Assembly (NCBI GenBank): GCA_023444055.1
Contig: JAEZRV010000045.1
Span: forward strand, 1-64,000
Direction of reading: 5' to 3'
From: Bacillota bacterium
GTDB lineage: Bacteria > Bacillota > Clostridia > Acetivibrionales > DSM-1351
DNA: 64,000 nt
The first letter of the stretch is position 1. Every line of letters starts with the position of its first letter. Shown in pieces: positions 47,501-55,336 of this stretch. Under the pieces are notes generated by a model that saw only the letters and a list, made by a program, of their open reading frames with translations, had not been told where the DNA came from and searched no databases. Made by a program: the position numbers and the translations under genes.

Positions 47501-48548
47501 AAAGGCACTTGGTGCCAAAATCGGTAAAAAGGTAGAGATATCTACAGTAACACATATTTCTCCTGAATTATTTGAGGTGGGAGATGGTAGCTTCTTCGCA
47601 GATGCTTCAATGGCTGGAACACCAAAAGTGTACAATAATTGCGTAATGTATGAGAAGATAAAGGTAGGCTCAAGAACATTTATTGGAAACAGTGCACTTG
47701 TACCTATAAACACAACTATAGGAGATGACTGCCTTTTGGGTGTTATGTCAATACCTCCCGATAAAGAGAAAATTGAAAATGGAACCTCTTGGCTTGGAAC
47801 TCCTGCAATGTTCTTACCTAATAGGGATATAAATAATGAATTTTCTGATGAAAAAACCTTTAAGCCCGGTCCAGTACTATACTTAAAAAGATTAGCAATA
47901 GAGTTTGTTAGAGTAATACTGCCTACAAATATATATGTTTTGGTTTCATATCTTCTTGCTTATGTTTTTAATTCCTTTAGTCTTAATTTTAATTTTTGGA
48001 CATCAATAGTATTAATTTCTTTATCGTTAATTGGTCTTGAGGTATTTCTAATACTATTTGTTGTATTACTGAAATTTTCGTTGATTGGTACCTATAAACC
48101 ATGTGTCAATCCTCTTTGGAGCAGTTTTGTTTGGAAAACTGAATTTGTAACAGGTATATATGAGAATCTACTTGGTGACCATATTCTTACTCCTATGGCT
48201 GGAACTCCTCTTTTGCCTATTGTAATGAGACTTTTTGGATGCAGAATCGGCAAGAAAGTTTTTCTGGACACTGTATTTATTTCAGAATTCGATCTTGTTA
48301 GGATTGGGCGTGAGGCGGCAGTTAATTATAACTCTACTATGCAGACGCACCTTTTTGAGGATAGGGTTTTAAAAATGGATTATCTTATACTTGGAAACAG
48401 AACAAGTGTTGGAAATGGTTCTGTAGTTTTATACAATACATATATAGAGGAAGGGGCAAGCTTGGGAAGTAACTCACTATTGATGAAAGGAGAGATACTT
48501 GAATCATATACAAATTGGCATGGTAATCCATCATGTATTGCAGACTGA
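44514..48548 (+). CDS. Epsilon-poly-L-lysine-synthetase-like NRPS (A-PCP plus three membrane-paired C-like domains)
   Basis: This 1344-residue protein is organised like Streptomyces Pls (about 1320 residues). It has an adenylation domain (YTSGSTGRPKG, AFDASVEEFW, NTYGPTEAT, GKADRKML), a PCP (GGHSL, S586), and then three repeats of a transmembrane pair plus a hexapeptide-rich left-handed beta-helix domain. The helix domains lie near residues 758-870, 1000-1110 and 1240-1344, each opening with G-A/C-K/R-I/V-G-K. The six TM helices lie near 656, 690, 893, 925, 1137 and 1163. This is the 'NRPS terminal domain' family (TIGR02353). Manual specificity residues are DAESIGTVIK, which I read as compatible with a basic amino acid. 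It probably polymerises an amino acid iteratively at the membrane. GGGAGG precedes the start. Confidence 0.88.
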   Translation: MKSSLATKLVITKAKSPKLGKSGLENNAEVTGAFIYGPKIPDIIKDECLFELFEETVNKFPDNKAIIFEDKSITYKELNVMANQVAWMLREKGVVSNDRVAIFMPKSIECYAAILGTMKAGACYIPLDPGYPEDRVKYIAEDSAAKYVLVLKGMGNHYPMGNSIEISTKELKKYPTNDITREQSGVDRDSLAYIIYTSGSTGRPKGVMIEHKSACNLVRASQEIYEVTDKDVVYQGFTLAFDASVEEFWLAFFNGATMIPQTDKMKKSGPDLFKILAQYNVSIISCVPTLLSMISDELPSLRLLILGGEACPESVVQRFKKSGRRILNTYGPTEATVIATWSEMNIGEKVTIGKPLPNYSIYVIKENNELAGIGESGELLIGGIGLARGYVGRDDLTKEKFIENTFHKAPDAPKRLYRSGDLVSVDQEGNIDFHGRIDDQVKIRGYRVELSEIENVANAFPQIKTSVVKVHKFEDSSEALCLYAVPKDDNIGIDADALFKMMKERLAVYMIPQHFTILKEIPMLPSGKADRKMLPEPTGKGFSANREIIAPTNGIEEKIANVYKQVFKNESISITDHFFNDLGGHSLFAAQTVSILRKEIEFKGLNISDLYEAPTIQSLAAKFCKGSRKATKCKAKKQKQFTETSSLSHKVCGFFQALCLIAITFVICIPIGYIVYNIFNGAFHLKETLIALAVFGLLYNPVTLVIAVLSKWIIIGKYKEGSYPLWGVYYFRWWLARLLQRMYPEHLLSGTPLMSIYMRLMGAKVGKDCYIGTHQFGAFDLMSIGDNSSISQDCQILGYSIENGCINFGEIDIGSNCYVGTHSTICINSKMKDGSMIKEQSMLPQNQTIPAGEFWAGSPAKKDIPDQDIINLMERNNKKVGKFKKAFITLLHSLVLCIFGLLSTLIFTQGFAFSYFYFTDPGKMVLLSPITSTLIVLMVCVEIIVLKRLFMNRLKPGVYSIYSTYYVRKWAADNIVYISLQNLHTLYATLYTIPFLKALGAKIGKKVEISTVTHISPELFEVGDGSFFADASMAGTPKVYNNCVMYEKIKVGSRTFIGNSALVPINTTIGDDCLLGVMSIPPDKEKIENGTSWLGTPAMFLPNRDINNEFSDEKTFKPGPVLYLKRLAIEFVRVILPTNIYVLVSYLLAYVFNSFSLNFNFWTSIVLISLSLIGLEVFLILFVVLLKFSLIGTYKPCVNPLWSSFVWKTEFVTGIYENLLGDHILTPMAGTPLLPIVMRLFGCRIGKKVFLDTVFISEFDLVRIGREAAVNYNSTMQTHLFEDRVLKMDYLILGNRTSVGNGSVVLYNTYIEEGASLGSNSLLMKGEILESYTNWHGNPSCIAD

Positions 48549-48587
48549 TAATTAATAAACTGTTGTAGAAAAATAATAGAATTTACC

Positions 48588-48629
48588 AAAGTCAATTACT
48601 ATAGGTTTTAGCCGATAGTAATTGACTTT
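48588..48629. repeat. Perfect 15-base palindromic element, also terminator-like
   Basis: AAAGTCAATTACTAT (48588-48602) and ATAGTAATTGACTTT (48615-48629) pair perfectly around a 12-base loop. A T-rich run (TTTTGC...TTTTTTTTT) follows. It shares ends with the elements near 10615 and 12414. Lying 40 bases after the synthetase stop, it could terminate that transcript. Confidence 0.7.
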
Positions 48630-48715
48630 TGCTAATTAATTTTTTTTTAACAATTATTAAATACAAGCCATACGCATTCCTTAGATATGGCTTATATTTG
48701 ATGATTGTTATTTTA

Positions 48716-48769
48716 ATACTATTTCGTATATAAAAATGCGATACCACATTTTTAAATGCAAATTAGTAT
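48716..48769. mobile_element. 54-base MITE-like element flanked by TA
   Basis: Ends ATACTATTTCG and AAATTAGTAT are imperfect inverted repeats and match those of the element nested at 51479-51615. TA dinucleotides flank it (48714-48715 and 48769-48770). The size allows no gene. It is probably a minimal non-autonomous element of the same family. Confidence 0.55.
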
Positions 48770-48772
48770 AAC

Positions 48773-48844
48773 TTATAGTGGTTTATATACTTTTAGGCTC
48801 ATACTATGGTTTGGTATTGCTATACTTATAAAAGTATACTATAA
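48773..48844. repeat. Long imperfect hairpin upstream of sigI
   Basis: TTATAGT (48773-48779) pairs with ACTATAA (48838-48844) and ATACTTTTA (48787-48795) with TAAAAGTAT (48829-48837). CATACTATGG / GGTATTG bases form the inner part. It may be a further degenerate element or a structured leader. A second pairing, CTGATAAA...TTTATCAG (about 48855-48891), lies between it and the sigma factor gene. Confidence 0.45.
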
Positions 48845-49011
48845 TTTACCGAATGCTGATAAAGGAGCGGCTCGGGTCAGCACATTTATCAGTGGATAAT
48901 TAAATTTGAGACTATAATAGATAAATCCTATATTATAAGCCCAATAATTTTTATATCTTAGACAGAAATTTAATAATACTATCGAATTAATATTAAAGGA
49001 GGTGGGACAGA

Positions 49012-49758
49012 TTGCTTTCATTTAAAAGGGGTACTAATGTAGATATAAATGTGAATATGGTAGCTCAAAACATTATAAAAATAAAAAATGGAGATAGCAT
49101 TCTTCGTGAAAGTTTTATAAGCGATTATAAACCTTTTATTTTGAAGACTGCTTCAAAGTTTACGAACAAATATATAGATATTGAAAATAGTGAGGAATAT
49201 AGCATCGCCCTCATGGCATTTAATCAAGCTATAGACGATTATGATGAAGCAAAGAACCACCATTTTCTTAGTTTTGCAGAGTTGGTAATTAAAAGACGAT
49301 TAATTAATTATACAAAAAAAGAAACCAAGTTTAGGAAGATATACCCATTCTCGTTTTTTGAATATAATAAAGTTAATACTTTAGAAAATACTATTGCTGA
49401 AAAGTCCATACATCTTCATTTTGAGAATTTTGAGACAAGAGAAGAGATTCTGATTTATACAGAAAAACTTAAAAAATTTGGAATATCATTTAATGACTTA
49501 ATAGACAAAACTCCTAAACATATGGACTCAAAACAACAGCTGTTAAATGTGTCTAGAATTATTGCAGAAAATGATTACTTATATCAGAAGCTTGATAAGA
49601 AAATGCAAATTCCTATGACGGATTTAATCCCATTAATTAAGATAAGTTCCAAAACGGTGGAAAAGAATAGAAAATACATAATTGCTGCATGCATTGCGAT
49701 GAGAAGTGACTTGGAAATTATAAAAAGCTTTCTACAAGCATTTATGTTTAGGGGGTGA
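49012..49758 (+). CDS. sigI: RNA polymerase sigma factor, SigI type
   Basis: This 248-residue protein has the SigI pattern: an N-terminal sigma-70 region 2 (RESFISDYKPFILKTASKF, YSIALMAFNQAIDDYDE) with FLSFAELVIKRRLINYTKK as the DNA-melting region. A SigI-specific C-terminal DNA-binding domain follows. Translation starts at TTG 49012 after AAGGAGGTG; no ATG lies nearby. The stop overlaps the start region of the next gene, an RsgI-like anti-sigma factor. In cellulolytic clostridia, multiple SigI/RsgI pairs control extracellular enzyme genes, and SigI also responds to heat in Bacillus. Confidence 0.88.
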   Translation: MLSFKRGTNVDINVNMVAQNIIKIKNGDSILRESFISDYKPFILKTASKFTNKYIDIENSEEYSIALMAFNQAIDDYDEAKNHHFLSFAELVIKRRLINYTKKETKFRKIYPFSFFEYNKVNTLENTIAEKSIHLHFENFETREEILIYTEKLKKFGISFNDLIDKTPKHMDSKQQLLNVSRIIAENDYLYQKLDKKMQIPMTDLIPLIKISSKTVEKNRKYIIAACIAMRSDLEIIKSFLQAFMFRG

Positions 49759-49763
49759 TACTA

Positions 49764-51314
49764 GTGAAGAAAAAAGGTATTATTTTAGAATTAAGAACAA
49801 AAGAAGCCGTTGTTATTAATGATTTATGTGAATATGAAAAAATTAAAAGAGTAGAAGGCATGTTTGAGGGTCAAATGGTAGAATACAGCACAACTCGTCA
49901 AACGAAGGTTTTTAGAAATGTTGCTGCTATTTCTAGCGTAGCTGCAATACTAGTGCTATGTATTGTGGGATATTTATACTTTTTCCTGAATATGAATCCT
50001 CAGGTCTATGCATATGTAGATTTAGATATAAACCCAAGTATGGAATTCTTAATTGATAAGAATAATTCTGTTATTGACCTAAAACCTTTAAATTCTGATG
50101 CCGATGGGGTAATAAGTACTTTTGAGGTAAAGAAAAAAAATATCAACGATGCTATTTCATACATATTAGAGAGGCTGAGTGAAAAAGGCTACATAAGCAG
50201 TGATAATGAAAATTTAATTTTATTAGCTGCTTCATATTCAGAAGATTCTAAAATAGCAGAAAATACAATAGAAAAAACAATAAATGCTATCAAGGGAACC
50301 ATTGAGAAAGTTGACAATAAAAAAATTTCGGTAAAGGTAATCTATGTTAAACCTGATTTAAGAAAAAAATCTATAGACAATAATATGTCAATGGGCAGGT
50401 ATGTTCTTTATAAGAATGCACAAAAAGCTGGAGCAGATATAACTCCATATGATGCAAAAAGTGCGAAAGTAAAGGATTTAATTCCATATTATAGAATAGA
50501 GGATTCATTACCTCCTGTACAAAATGTAGGTAATGTTGACTCTGATATGCCTAACATTAGGGACACTCAAAGTGATTCAGTCAGAAGAGTCAAGGAAAAA
50601 GCAACATTAAAATCCAAATTATATAGTATTCTGGACGATATAAAGCTTCCTGCTGGATCTTCTAGTACAGAAGATGTAAATGAAGATAAATCACTTAGCT
50701 CCTTTAGCCCTAATAAGCCTCAAGGAGGACATGGAATACCATCAATAAATAATTTTAAGCCGGGAATTGCAGATAAGGGTATACCTCCTATTTTTGGTGA
50801 TCCTAAGAAATCGCAGGAAGGGACTGAAATACCACCTGTTTTTGAGGATACTAAGAAACCGCAGGAAGGGACTAGAATACCACCTGTTTTTGATGACACT
50901 AAGAAACCGCAGGAAGGGACTGGAATACCACCTGTTTTTGATGACACTAAGAAACCGCAGGAAGGGACTAGAATACCACCTATTTTTGATGACAATAAGA
51001 AACCGCAGGAAGGGACAGGAATGCCACCTATTCCTGTTGAACCAAAGAAACCACCAGAAGGGCCAGGAATACCACCTGTTCCTAATGAACCTATTAAGCC
51101 ACCAGAAGGGTCAGGAATACCACCTGTTTCTGTTGAACCAAAGAGACCACCAGAAGGGTCAGGAATACCACCTGTTCCTGATGAACCTAGGAGACCACCA
51201 GAAGGGTCAGGAATACCACCTGTTCTTGATGAACCTAGGAGACCACCAGAAAGGCCAGGAATACCACCTGTTCTTGATGAACCTAGGAAACCACAAGAAG
51301 GTTATCACCACTAG
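49764..51314 (+). CDS. rsgI: RsgI-type anti-sigma factor with proline-rich repeat ectodomain
   Basis: This 516-residue membrane protein has a cytoplasmic N-terminal anti-sigma domain (KKKGIILELRTKEAVVIND), one TM helix near residues 50-75 and a periplasmic RsgI domain with YAYVDLDINPSMEFLID. The outer tail consists of eleven 16-residue repeats (consensus GIPPVxDExxKPPEGS) and ends EGYHH. There is no carbohydrate-binding module, unlike the cellulosomal RsgI proteins. The sensing role may therefore be cell-wall or shear related (inference). GTG 49764 has GGGGGTG upstream, and a GTG at 49755 overlaps the sigI stop. The gene is coupled to sigI. Confidence 0.88.
   Translation: MKKKGIILELRTKEAVVINDLCEYEKIKRVEGMFEGQMVEYSTTRQTKVFRNVAAISSVAAILVLCIVGYLYFFLNMNPQVYAYVDLDINPSMEFLIDKNNSVIDLKPLNSDADGVISTFEVKKKNINDAISYILERLSEKGYISSDNENLILLAASYSEDSKIAENTIEKTINAIKGTIEKVDNKKISVKVIYVKPDLRKKSIDNNMSMGRYVLYKNAQKAGADITPYDAKSAKVKDLIPYYRIEDSLPPVQNVGNVDSDMPNIRDTQSDSVRRVKEKATLKSKLYSILDDIKLPAGSSSTEDVNEDKSLSSFSPNKPQGGHGIPSINNFKPGIADKGIPPIFGDPKKSQEGTEIPPVFEDTKKPQEGTRIPPVFDDTKKPQEGTGIPPVFDDTKKPQEGTRIPPIFDDNKKPQEGTGMPPIPVEPKKPPEGPGIPPVPNEPIKPPEGSGIPPVSVEPKRPPEGSGIPPVPDEPRRPPEGSGIPPVLDEPRRPPERPGIPPVLDEPRKPQEGYHH
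50778..51305 (+). repeat. Eleven 48-base in-frame coding repeats in rsgI
   Basis: Eleven units of 48 bases encode 16-residue blocks. Units 1-5 share 'DDTKKPQEGT'-type ends. Units 6-11 share 'EPxxPPEGS'-type ends, so two sub-families have expanded separately. The high DNA identity between neighbouring units suggests recent slippage or unequal crossing-over. Confidence 0.9.
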
Positions 51315-51337
51315 AATTGAGAATACTTTACATCAAA

Positions 51338-51370
51338 AACTATTCTGGAGAAATATTCTCCAGAATAGTT
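51338..51370 (+). terminator. Strong hairpin after rsgI
   Basis: AACTATTCTGGAGA (51338-51351) and TCTCCAGAATAGTT (51357-51370) form a perfect 14-base stem with a five-base loop, 23 bases after the rsgI stop. No long T tract follows, but position and stability suggest a terminator. Confidence 0.65.
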
Positions 51371-51412
51371 AATATCAACTATTACTATTACGACACAATT
51401 TCGAAAGAGCTT

Positions 51413-51793
51413 ATACTAGTTTGCATATAAACGGTTAGCAACCGTTTATATAGTCGCAGTATGCGATGTAACATCGTAATACTATTTCGTATTTAAAAAT
51501 AGAGGAACTATTTTTAAATACGAAATAGTATTGAACAACATTTGCGGACTACGTCCCGTCGCCGCAGATGCGGCTATTTAAAAATGTTATACCACATTTT
51601 AAATGCAAATTAGTATAAGATGTGCAAACGTTGTTCAATACTAAGAGCTTGTGGCTCTGCTACAACATCACGTTAGTGAGAGAAAGAAAACTTGGCTTGT
51701 GCCGAGCTATCGGCGACGGCAGAAGCCTAGTTGCACTTATACTTTTCTAAAGTATAAAAAATATTAACTAATATTTTTTATGCGAATTAGTAT
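51413..51793. mobile_element. MITE-like element, copy 1, carrying a nested element
   Basis: Terminal repeats are ATACTAGTTTGCATA (51413-51427) and TATGCGAATTAGTAT (51779-51793), 13 of 15 bases complementary. Subterminal AAACGGTTAGCAACCGTTT is also palindromic. Reverse-complemented, the body matches 60348-60590 nearly throughout, except for extra DNA at 51479-51617. No ORF of note is present. Its right end reaches the TTA (complement of TAA) of the chemoreceptor gene, overlapping by one base. Confidence 0.85.
51479..51615. mobile_element. Nested MITE-like element with TA target duplication
   Basis: This 137-base segment is absent from the copy at 60348-60590, where CGTAAGATG is continuous. 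Here it is CG-TA-[insert]-TA-AGATG, so a TA was duplicated. Ends ATACTATTTCG and AAATTAGTA are inverted. The first 54 bases form a perfect 24-base-arm hairpin (ATACTATTTCGTATTTAAAA... and its complement). A TA duplication is typical of IS630/mariner-type transposition. Confidence 0.8.
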
Positions 51794-53544
51794 TATAGTT
51801 TAAACGTACTTACTATTTTCATTAATTCATTTGATATATATGCTAATTGATTGCTATGCTCATCTAATTGCTTCATAGATATACTCTGGTCTTCAGTTGA
51901 TGCTGATACTTCTTGGGAACTTGCTACATTATTTATAGATATTTCTGTTATCGCGCCAATTATATTTCTTAGTTTTTCAGCATTATCTGATATATCAGTA
52001 CTTGACTCAGTTAAATCATTTATACATCCTTGCATTTTTACAATTCCATCATCTATTTGTATATACTTTTGTAGCGTAGCATCAATACTACTTTTCTGCT
52101 CTTTGTTATATTCAATTACAGAATTCATTACTGTGCTTGTATCTTTTAAATTTTCAAATAAAGTATTAACGGATGCATCTATTTCTTTTATGGAATTTGA
52201 GGATTGATCTGCAAGTTTTTTTATTTCTTCTGCAACAACAGCAAACCCTCGTCCGCTTTCTCCAGCACGTGCAGCCTCGATAGCTGCATTCAATGCAAGA
52301 AGATTCGTTTGTTCAGCTATTGACGCTATAACTTGGCTTGCTTTTCCTATTTGCTGTGAGTTTCTATTTGTTAAAGCTAACTTGTTTTGTATATTTTCAA
52401 TTGCTGTGCTTGTTTGGTCTGATTTTTTTAGTACATCATCAACAGATTTTTTTCCTATCGTTACATAATCACTCATGTCGCTAGATGAATTTATTAATTT
52501 GTTTATTAACTCATTATTTTGCTTTGTTTTGCTATCTAATATGTGTACTTTGTTAAATCCTTCTTCTGTGTGAGTAGCTTGATTATGAACATTATGAGAT
52601 ATATTATTTATTGCTTTAGCAACATTTTCTATTGACATAGATGTTTCCTGCGAAACAGATGAAAATACTTTTGAAGAGTCTACTAATTCCTTAGAAGTAT
52701 TTACTATTTTACTAAGTACTTCTGAAGTCTGAACTCGGATATTCTCTGTTTCCTGTGCCAATATTCCTAGCTCATCGTTCCTTTCTAATAATTTTCTGCC
52801 TATTTTATACGAATAATCCTTGTCTGCAATTTTAGTAATTGCTTCTACAACTTTTTTTATTGGCTTTGTAACCATTCTTTTTATTAACCAGTAAAAGATT
52901 AAGATTAAAATAACTGTAATAATAAAAACCAAGATTATAACTTTGTATTGAAAGGATTTTATCATTAATAATGCATCATTAGCAATTATATCGCACCCAA
53001 CAGCACCTACTATATCTCCTTTAGAGTTTTTTATAGGTGAAAAACCTGATATTAAATTACCATAAATATCATCATGGTAAATTTCTGTATATGTAGACTT
53101 CCCTGTAGCTAATGTTGTATCTGCCTCTACAGGATATGTCTCTTCTTTATCACAATACCCATATTCTGATGCGTCTTCTGTCCCCAATTCACCTGAGCCA
53201 TCGATAATGTAAGTATAGGTACCATCACTATTCTTAATTATAGTATATAAGTATGTTGCATTAGTATCTTGTTTAGCTTTATACATAAGTTTTTGCATTT
53301 CCATATAAAAATCTTCTTCACTATCATAATCATTTACTAATTTCTCAAACTTATCTCCATCTATGTAAGCTGCTGTGGTCCTTGATACTCCTAAAACATT
53401 TTCTCCCAATAGTTTAACAGCCATTGTATTGCTTGTGTTAACAGAGATTAAAACTATAATTACACTAACAATAACTATGCCTATTAATATCATTAATGAA
53501 AGTTTTGTTCCTATTTGTTTTAAGTTTTGCCTAAGTTTCAACAT
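51793..53544 (-). CDS. Methyl-accepting chemotaxis protein
   Basis: This 583-residue receptor has TM1 near residues 15-37, an extracellular Cache-like sensor ([45 protein letters not shown]), TM2 near 205-225, a HAMP segment and a signalling domain. The hairpin tip [20 protein letters not shown] and [15 protein letters not shown] identify it. The start at 53544 has GGGGG upstream. An earlier in-frame ATG (53580) lacks a ribosome site. A MITE-like element abuts its stop. It probably senses a small extracellular ligand; none can be named. Confidence 0.93.
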   Translation of the reverse strand: MLKLRQNLKQIGTKLSLMILIGIVIVSVIIVLISVNTSNTMAVKLLGENVLGVSRTTAAYIDGDKFEKLVNDYDSEEDFYMEMQKLMYKAKQDTNATYLYTIIKNSDGTYTYIIDGSGELGTEDASEYGYCDKEETYPVEADTTLATGKSTYTEIYHDDIYGNLISGFSPIKNSKGDIVGAVGCDIIANDALLMIKSFQYKVIILVFIITVILILIFYWLIKRMVTKPIKKVVEAITKIADKDYSYKIGRKLLERNDELGILAQETENIRVQTSEVLSKIVNTSKELVDSSKVFSSVSQETSMSIENVAKAINNISHNVHNQATHTEEGFNKVHILDSKTKQNNELINKLINSSSDMSDYVTIGKKSVDDVLKKSDQTSTAIENIQNKLALTNRNSQQIGKASQVIASIAEQTNLLALNAAIEAARAGESGRGFAVVAEEIKKLADQSSNSIKEIDASVNTLFENLKDTSTVMNSVIEYNKEQKSSIDATLQKYIQIDDGIVKMQGCINDLTESSTDISDNAEKLRNIIGAITEISINNVASSQEVSASTEDQSISMKQLDEHSNQLAYISNELMKIVSTFKL

Positions 53545-53981
53545 GTATCCCCCTATTTGATTAAGCATTTTATCTAACATATATTTTTAAATTTAACCCA
53601 CATTTTTATATAGATACTCTAACTCATATTTGCATAAATTTACATTATATCGTATCTTCTCACCTAGAAGGTATTTTTGTGTTACATATATCGACAAAAT
53701 CATACAAAATCTTTATGCTTTCTTTTGCATCTTTATTGAAACTAATTGCATAACTACAAGATTATGATAAATGATTTTTTTGGTTAAGCTCATAAAAGCA
53801 GAGCCATAATTTAGTTAGAAAATTATGGTATAATTTTTAAGAACAAGTATTGTGCAATTTTTACTCAGATACATTAGTAAGCTAAAGAGTATAATCTTAC
53901 TGACAAGACAAAACATAACACAAAAAATCGGGAACTATTTCTTAAAAATAGATAAGATGTTTATAAAGAAGGGTGATGATT
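53545..53981. promoter_or_regulatory. Intergenic region with operator-like palindrome and promoter for the AraC gene
   Basis: CCATAATTT (53804-53812) and AAATTATGG (53820-53828) form a perfect inverted repeat that ends directly before TATAAT (53829-53834). This looks like an operator overlapping the -35/-10 spacer of a promoter reading towards the AraC-type gene, with a leader of about 140 bases. The rest of the gap, which must also hold the chemoreceptor promoter on the other strand, shows nothing else distinct. Confidence 0.5.
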
Positions 53982-54839
53982 ATGGGGTGGATTGAAGAAA
54001 TTGGTGAAGCTATCAATTATATTGAGAAGAATATCACAGAAGAAATAACAATAGAGGATATTGCAAAAAGAGCATTTATGTCCCCATTCTATTTTCAAAA
54101 GGGATTTGCAATGCTTTGCGGCTTTACAGTAGGGGAGTATGTCAGACAGCGCAGGCTTACTCTCGCCGGCAGTGAGATTGTTTCTACTGATGAGAAAATT
54201 ATTGATATTTCACTGAAATATGGTTATGACTCACCGGATAGTTTTACAAAAGCTTTCACTCGATTTCATGGTGTCACACCTACTGCAGTTAGAAAGGGGG
54301 AAGCGATGATTAAATCGTTTGCTCCTCTAAAAATTAAATTTTCATTGGAAGGTGGTTATATTATGGACTACAAAATTATTGAAAAAGATTCGTTTACTGT
54401 AATGGGTGTATCAAAGGTGTTCAAATATGATAGTGCACAAACAGAAATACCACAGTTTTGGACAGAGCATTTTCAATTAGGGAATGGGAAATATGTGTGT
54501 GGAATGTATGGAATAAGTATAGATGAAAGTATGGGGGGAAATGAGTTCGAATATTTGATCGCAGACAATTACAACCCAGCTGTAGATGTACCTGATGGAT
54601 TTGTTACAAAGATTATTCCCCAACAAACTTGGGTTGTTTTTGCTTGCAAGGGTGGAATGCCTAAATCTTTTCAAGACTTGAACAACAAAATATTCTCAGA
54701 ATGGCTTCCTAATTGTAAGGATTACGAAATTGCAGCAGGCTACAATATTGAAATGTACTCTAATCCGTCTGATTATCCCCAAGGAGTTCAAGATGAAAAT
54801 TATTACAGTGAAATTTGGATACCTGTTAAGAAGAAATAA
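53982..54839 (+). CDS. AraC-family regulator with GyrI-like effector-binding domain
   Basis: This 285-residue protein has an N-terminal pair of AraC helix-turn-helix units (ITIEDIAKRAFMSPFYFQK, DISLKYGYDSPDSFTKAF, RFHGVTPTAVRKG), as in Rob/SoxS-like proteins with the DNA-binding domain first. A GyrI-like domain follows from about residue 115 (YKIIEKDSFTVMGVSKV ... EIWIPVKK). This layout is used by multidrug or stress sensors binding small amphipathic molecules. ATG 53982 follows AAGGG at about eight bases; ATG 53976 is also possible. No obvious target gene is adjacent. Confidence 0.9.
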   Translation: MGWIEEIGEAINYIEKNITEEITIEDIAKRAFMSPFYFQKGFAMLCGFTVGEYVRQRRLTLAGSEIVSTDEKIIDISLKYGYDSPDSFTKAFTRFHGVTPTAVRKGEAMIKSFAPLKIKFSLEGGYIMDYKIIEKDSFTVMGVSKVFKYDSAQTEIPQFWTEHFQLGNGKYVCGMYGISIDESMGGNEFEYLIADNYNPAVDVPDGFVTKIIPQQTWVVFACKGGMPKSFQDLNNKIFSEWLPNCKDYEIAAGYNIEMYSNPSDYPQGVQDENYYSEIWIPVKKK

Positions 54840-54904
54840 CTATATAAGTGCATAATTTGAACTGAATTTATTTAACTTTTACCTAAATATAATCATATAC
54901 ACAG

Positions 54905-54940
54905 CAAGGCGCTCTATGCTTAATTCTATAGAGTGCCTTG
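54905..54940 (+). terminator. Terminator after the AraC gene
   Basis: CAAGGCGCTCTAT (54905-54917) pairs with ATAGAGTGCCTTG (54928-54940), a 13-base stem with one wobble pair, followed by TTCTT. It lies just upstream of the metG promoter and separates the two units. Confidence 0.75.
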
Positions 54941-54943
54941 TTC

Positions 54944-54972
54944 TTGACAAATTAATAGGTTAGTTTTAAACT
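54944..54972 (+). promoter_or_regulatory. Candidate promoter of the T-box-metG transcript
   Basis: TTGACA (54944-54949) lies 17 bases before TAAACT (54967-54972). The predicted start is about 10-15 bases upstream of the T-box stem I sequence. Confidence 0.6.
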
Positions 54973-54989
54973 TATTGTAATATGGATAA

Positions 54990-55281
54990 AAGCTATGAAA
55001 AGAAGAGTAGGCCTTGTATTGATTACAGAGAACCCAACAAAGCTGCGAATGGGGAATCAAGAATTTGCTGAATATGGACTTGGAGCCTCGTACTGAGAGT
55101 TAATATTATAACTTTAGGTTGCGACGTGAGCACCCGTTATAGTGCAAGCTGTAAAAACTAAAAACGTAACTTTGAGTTTTAGCAGTTGAAGAGACTTGTA
55201 CCGCAAGGTATAAGTAAAATAAAGTGGTACCACGAGTTATCTCGTCTTTAGATAAGAAATTATTTAAAGGCGTTTTTTTTT
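54990..55281 (+). promoter_or_regulatory. T-box leader, probably tRNA-Met-responsive
   Basis: The leader begins AAAAGAAGAGTAGGC, typical of T-box stem I. A candidate AUG specifier lies at 55074-55076 in GAATATGGAC. The T-box core is TGGTACCAC (55224-55232), the variable-base-plus-UGGNACC motif that pairs with the tRNA acceptor end. A terminator follows: CGTCTTTAGATAA pairs with TTATTTAAAGGCG, then nine T residues (55273-55281). Uncharged tRNA-Met should favour the antiterminator and switch on metG. Confidence 0.85.
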
Positions 55282-55336
55282 ACTCAAATAATAAAGAAAA
55301 GTAAATAGAAGAATATTAAATTCGGAGGAGTTAATT

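Noticed and set aside
50778..51305. CRISPR-like regular repeats
   Set aside because: Units are contiguous 48-base coding repeats without spacers and encode an in-frame proline-rich block.
50720..51372. Open frames on both strands overlapping the rsgI repeats, one of about 200 codons
   Set aside because: They exist only because the 48-base repeat has no stops in several frames. They lack ribosome sites, and the rsgI frame alone continues a real domain.
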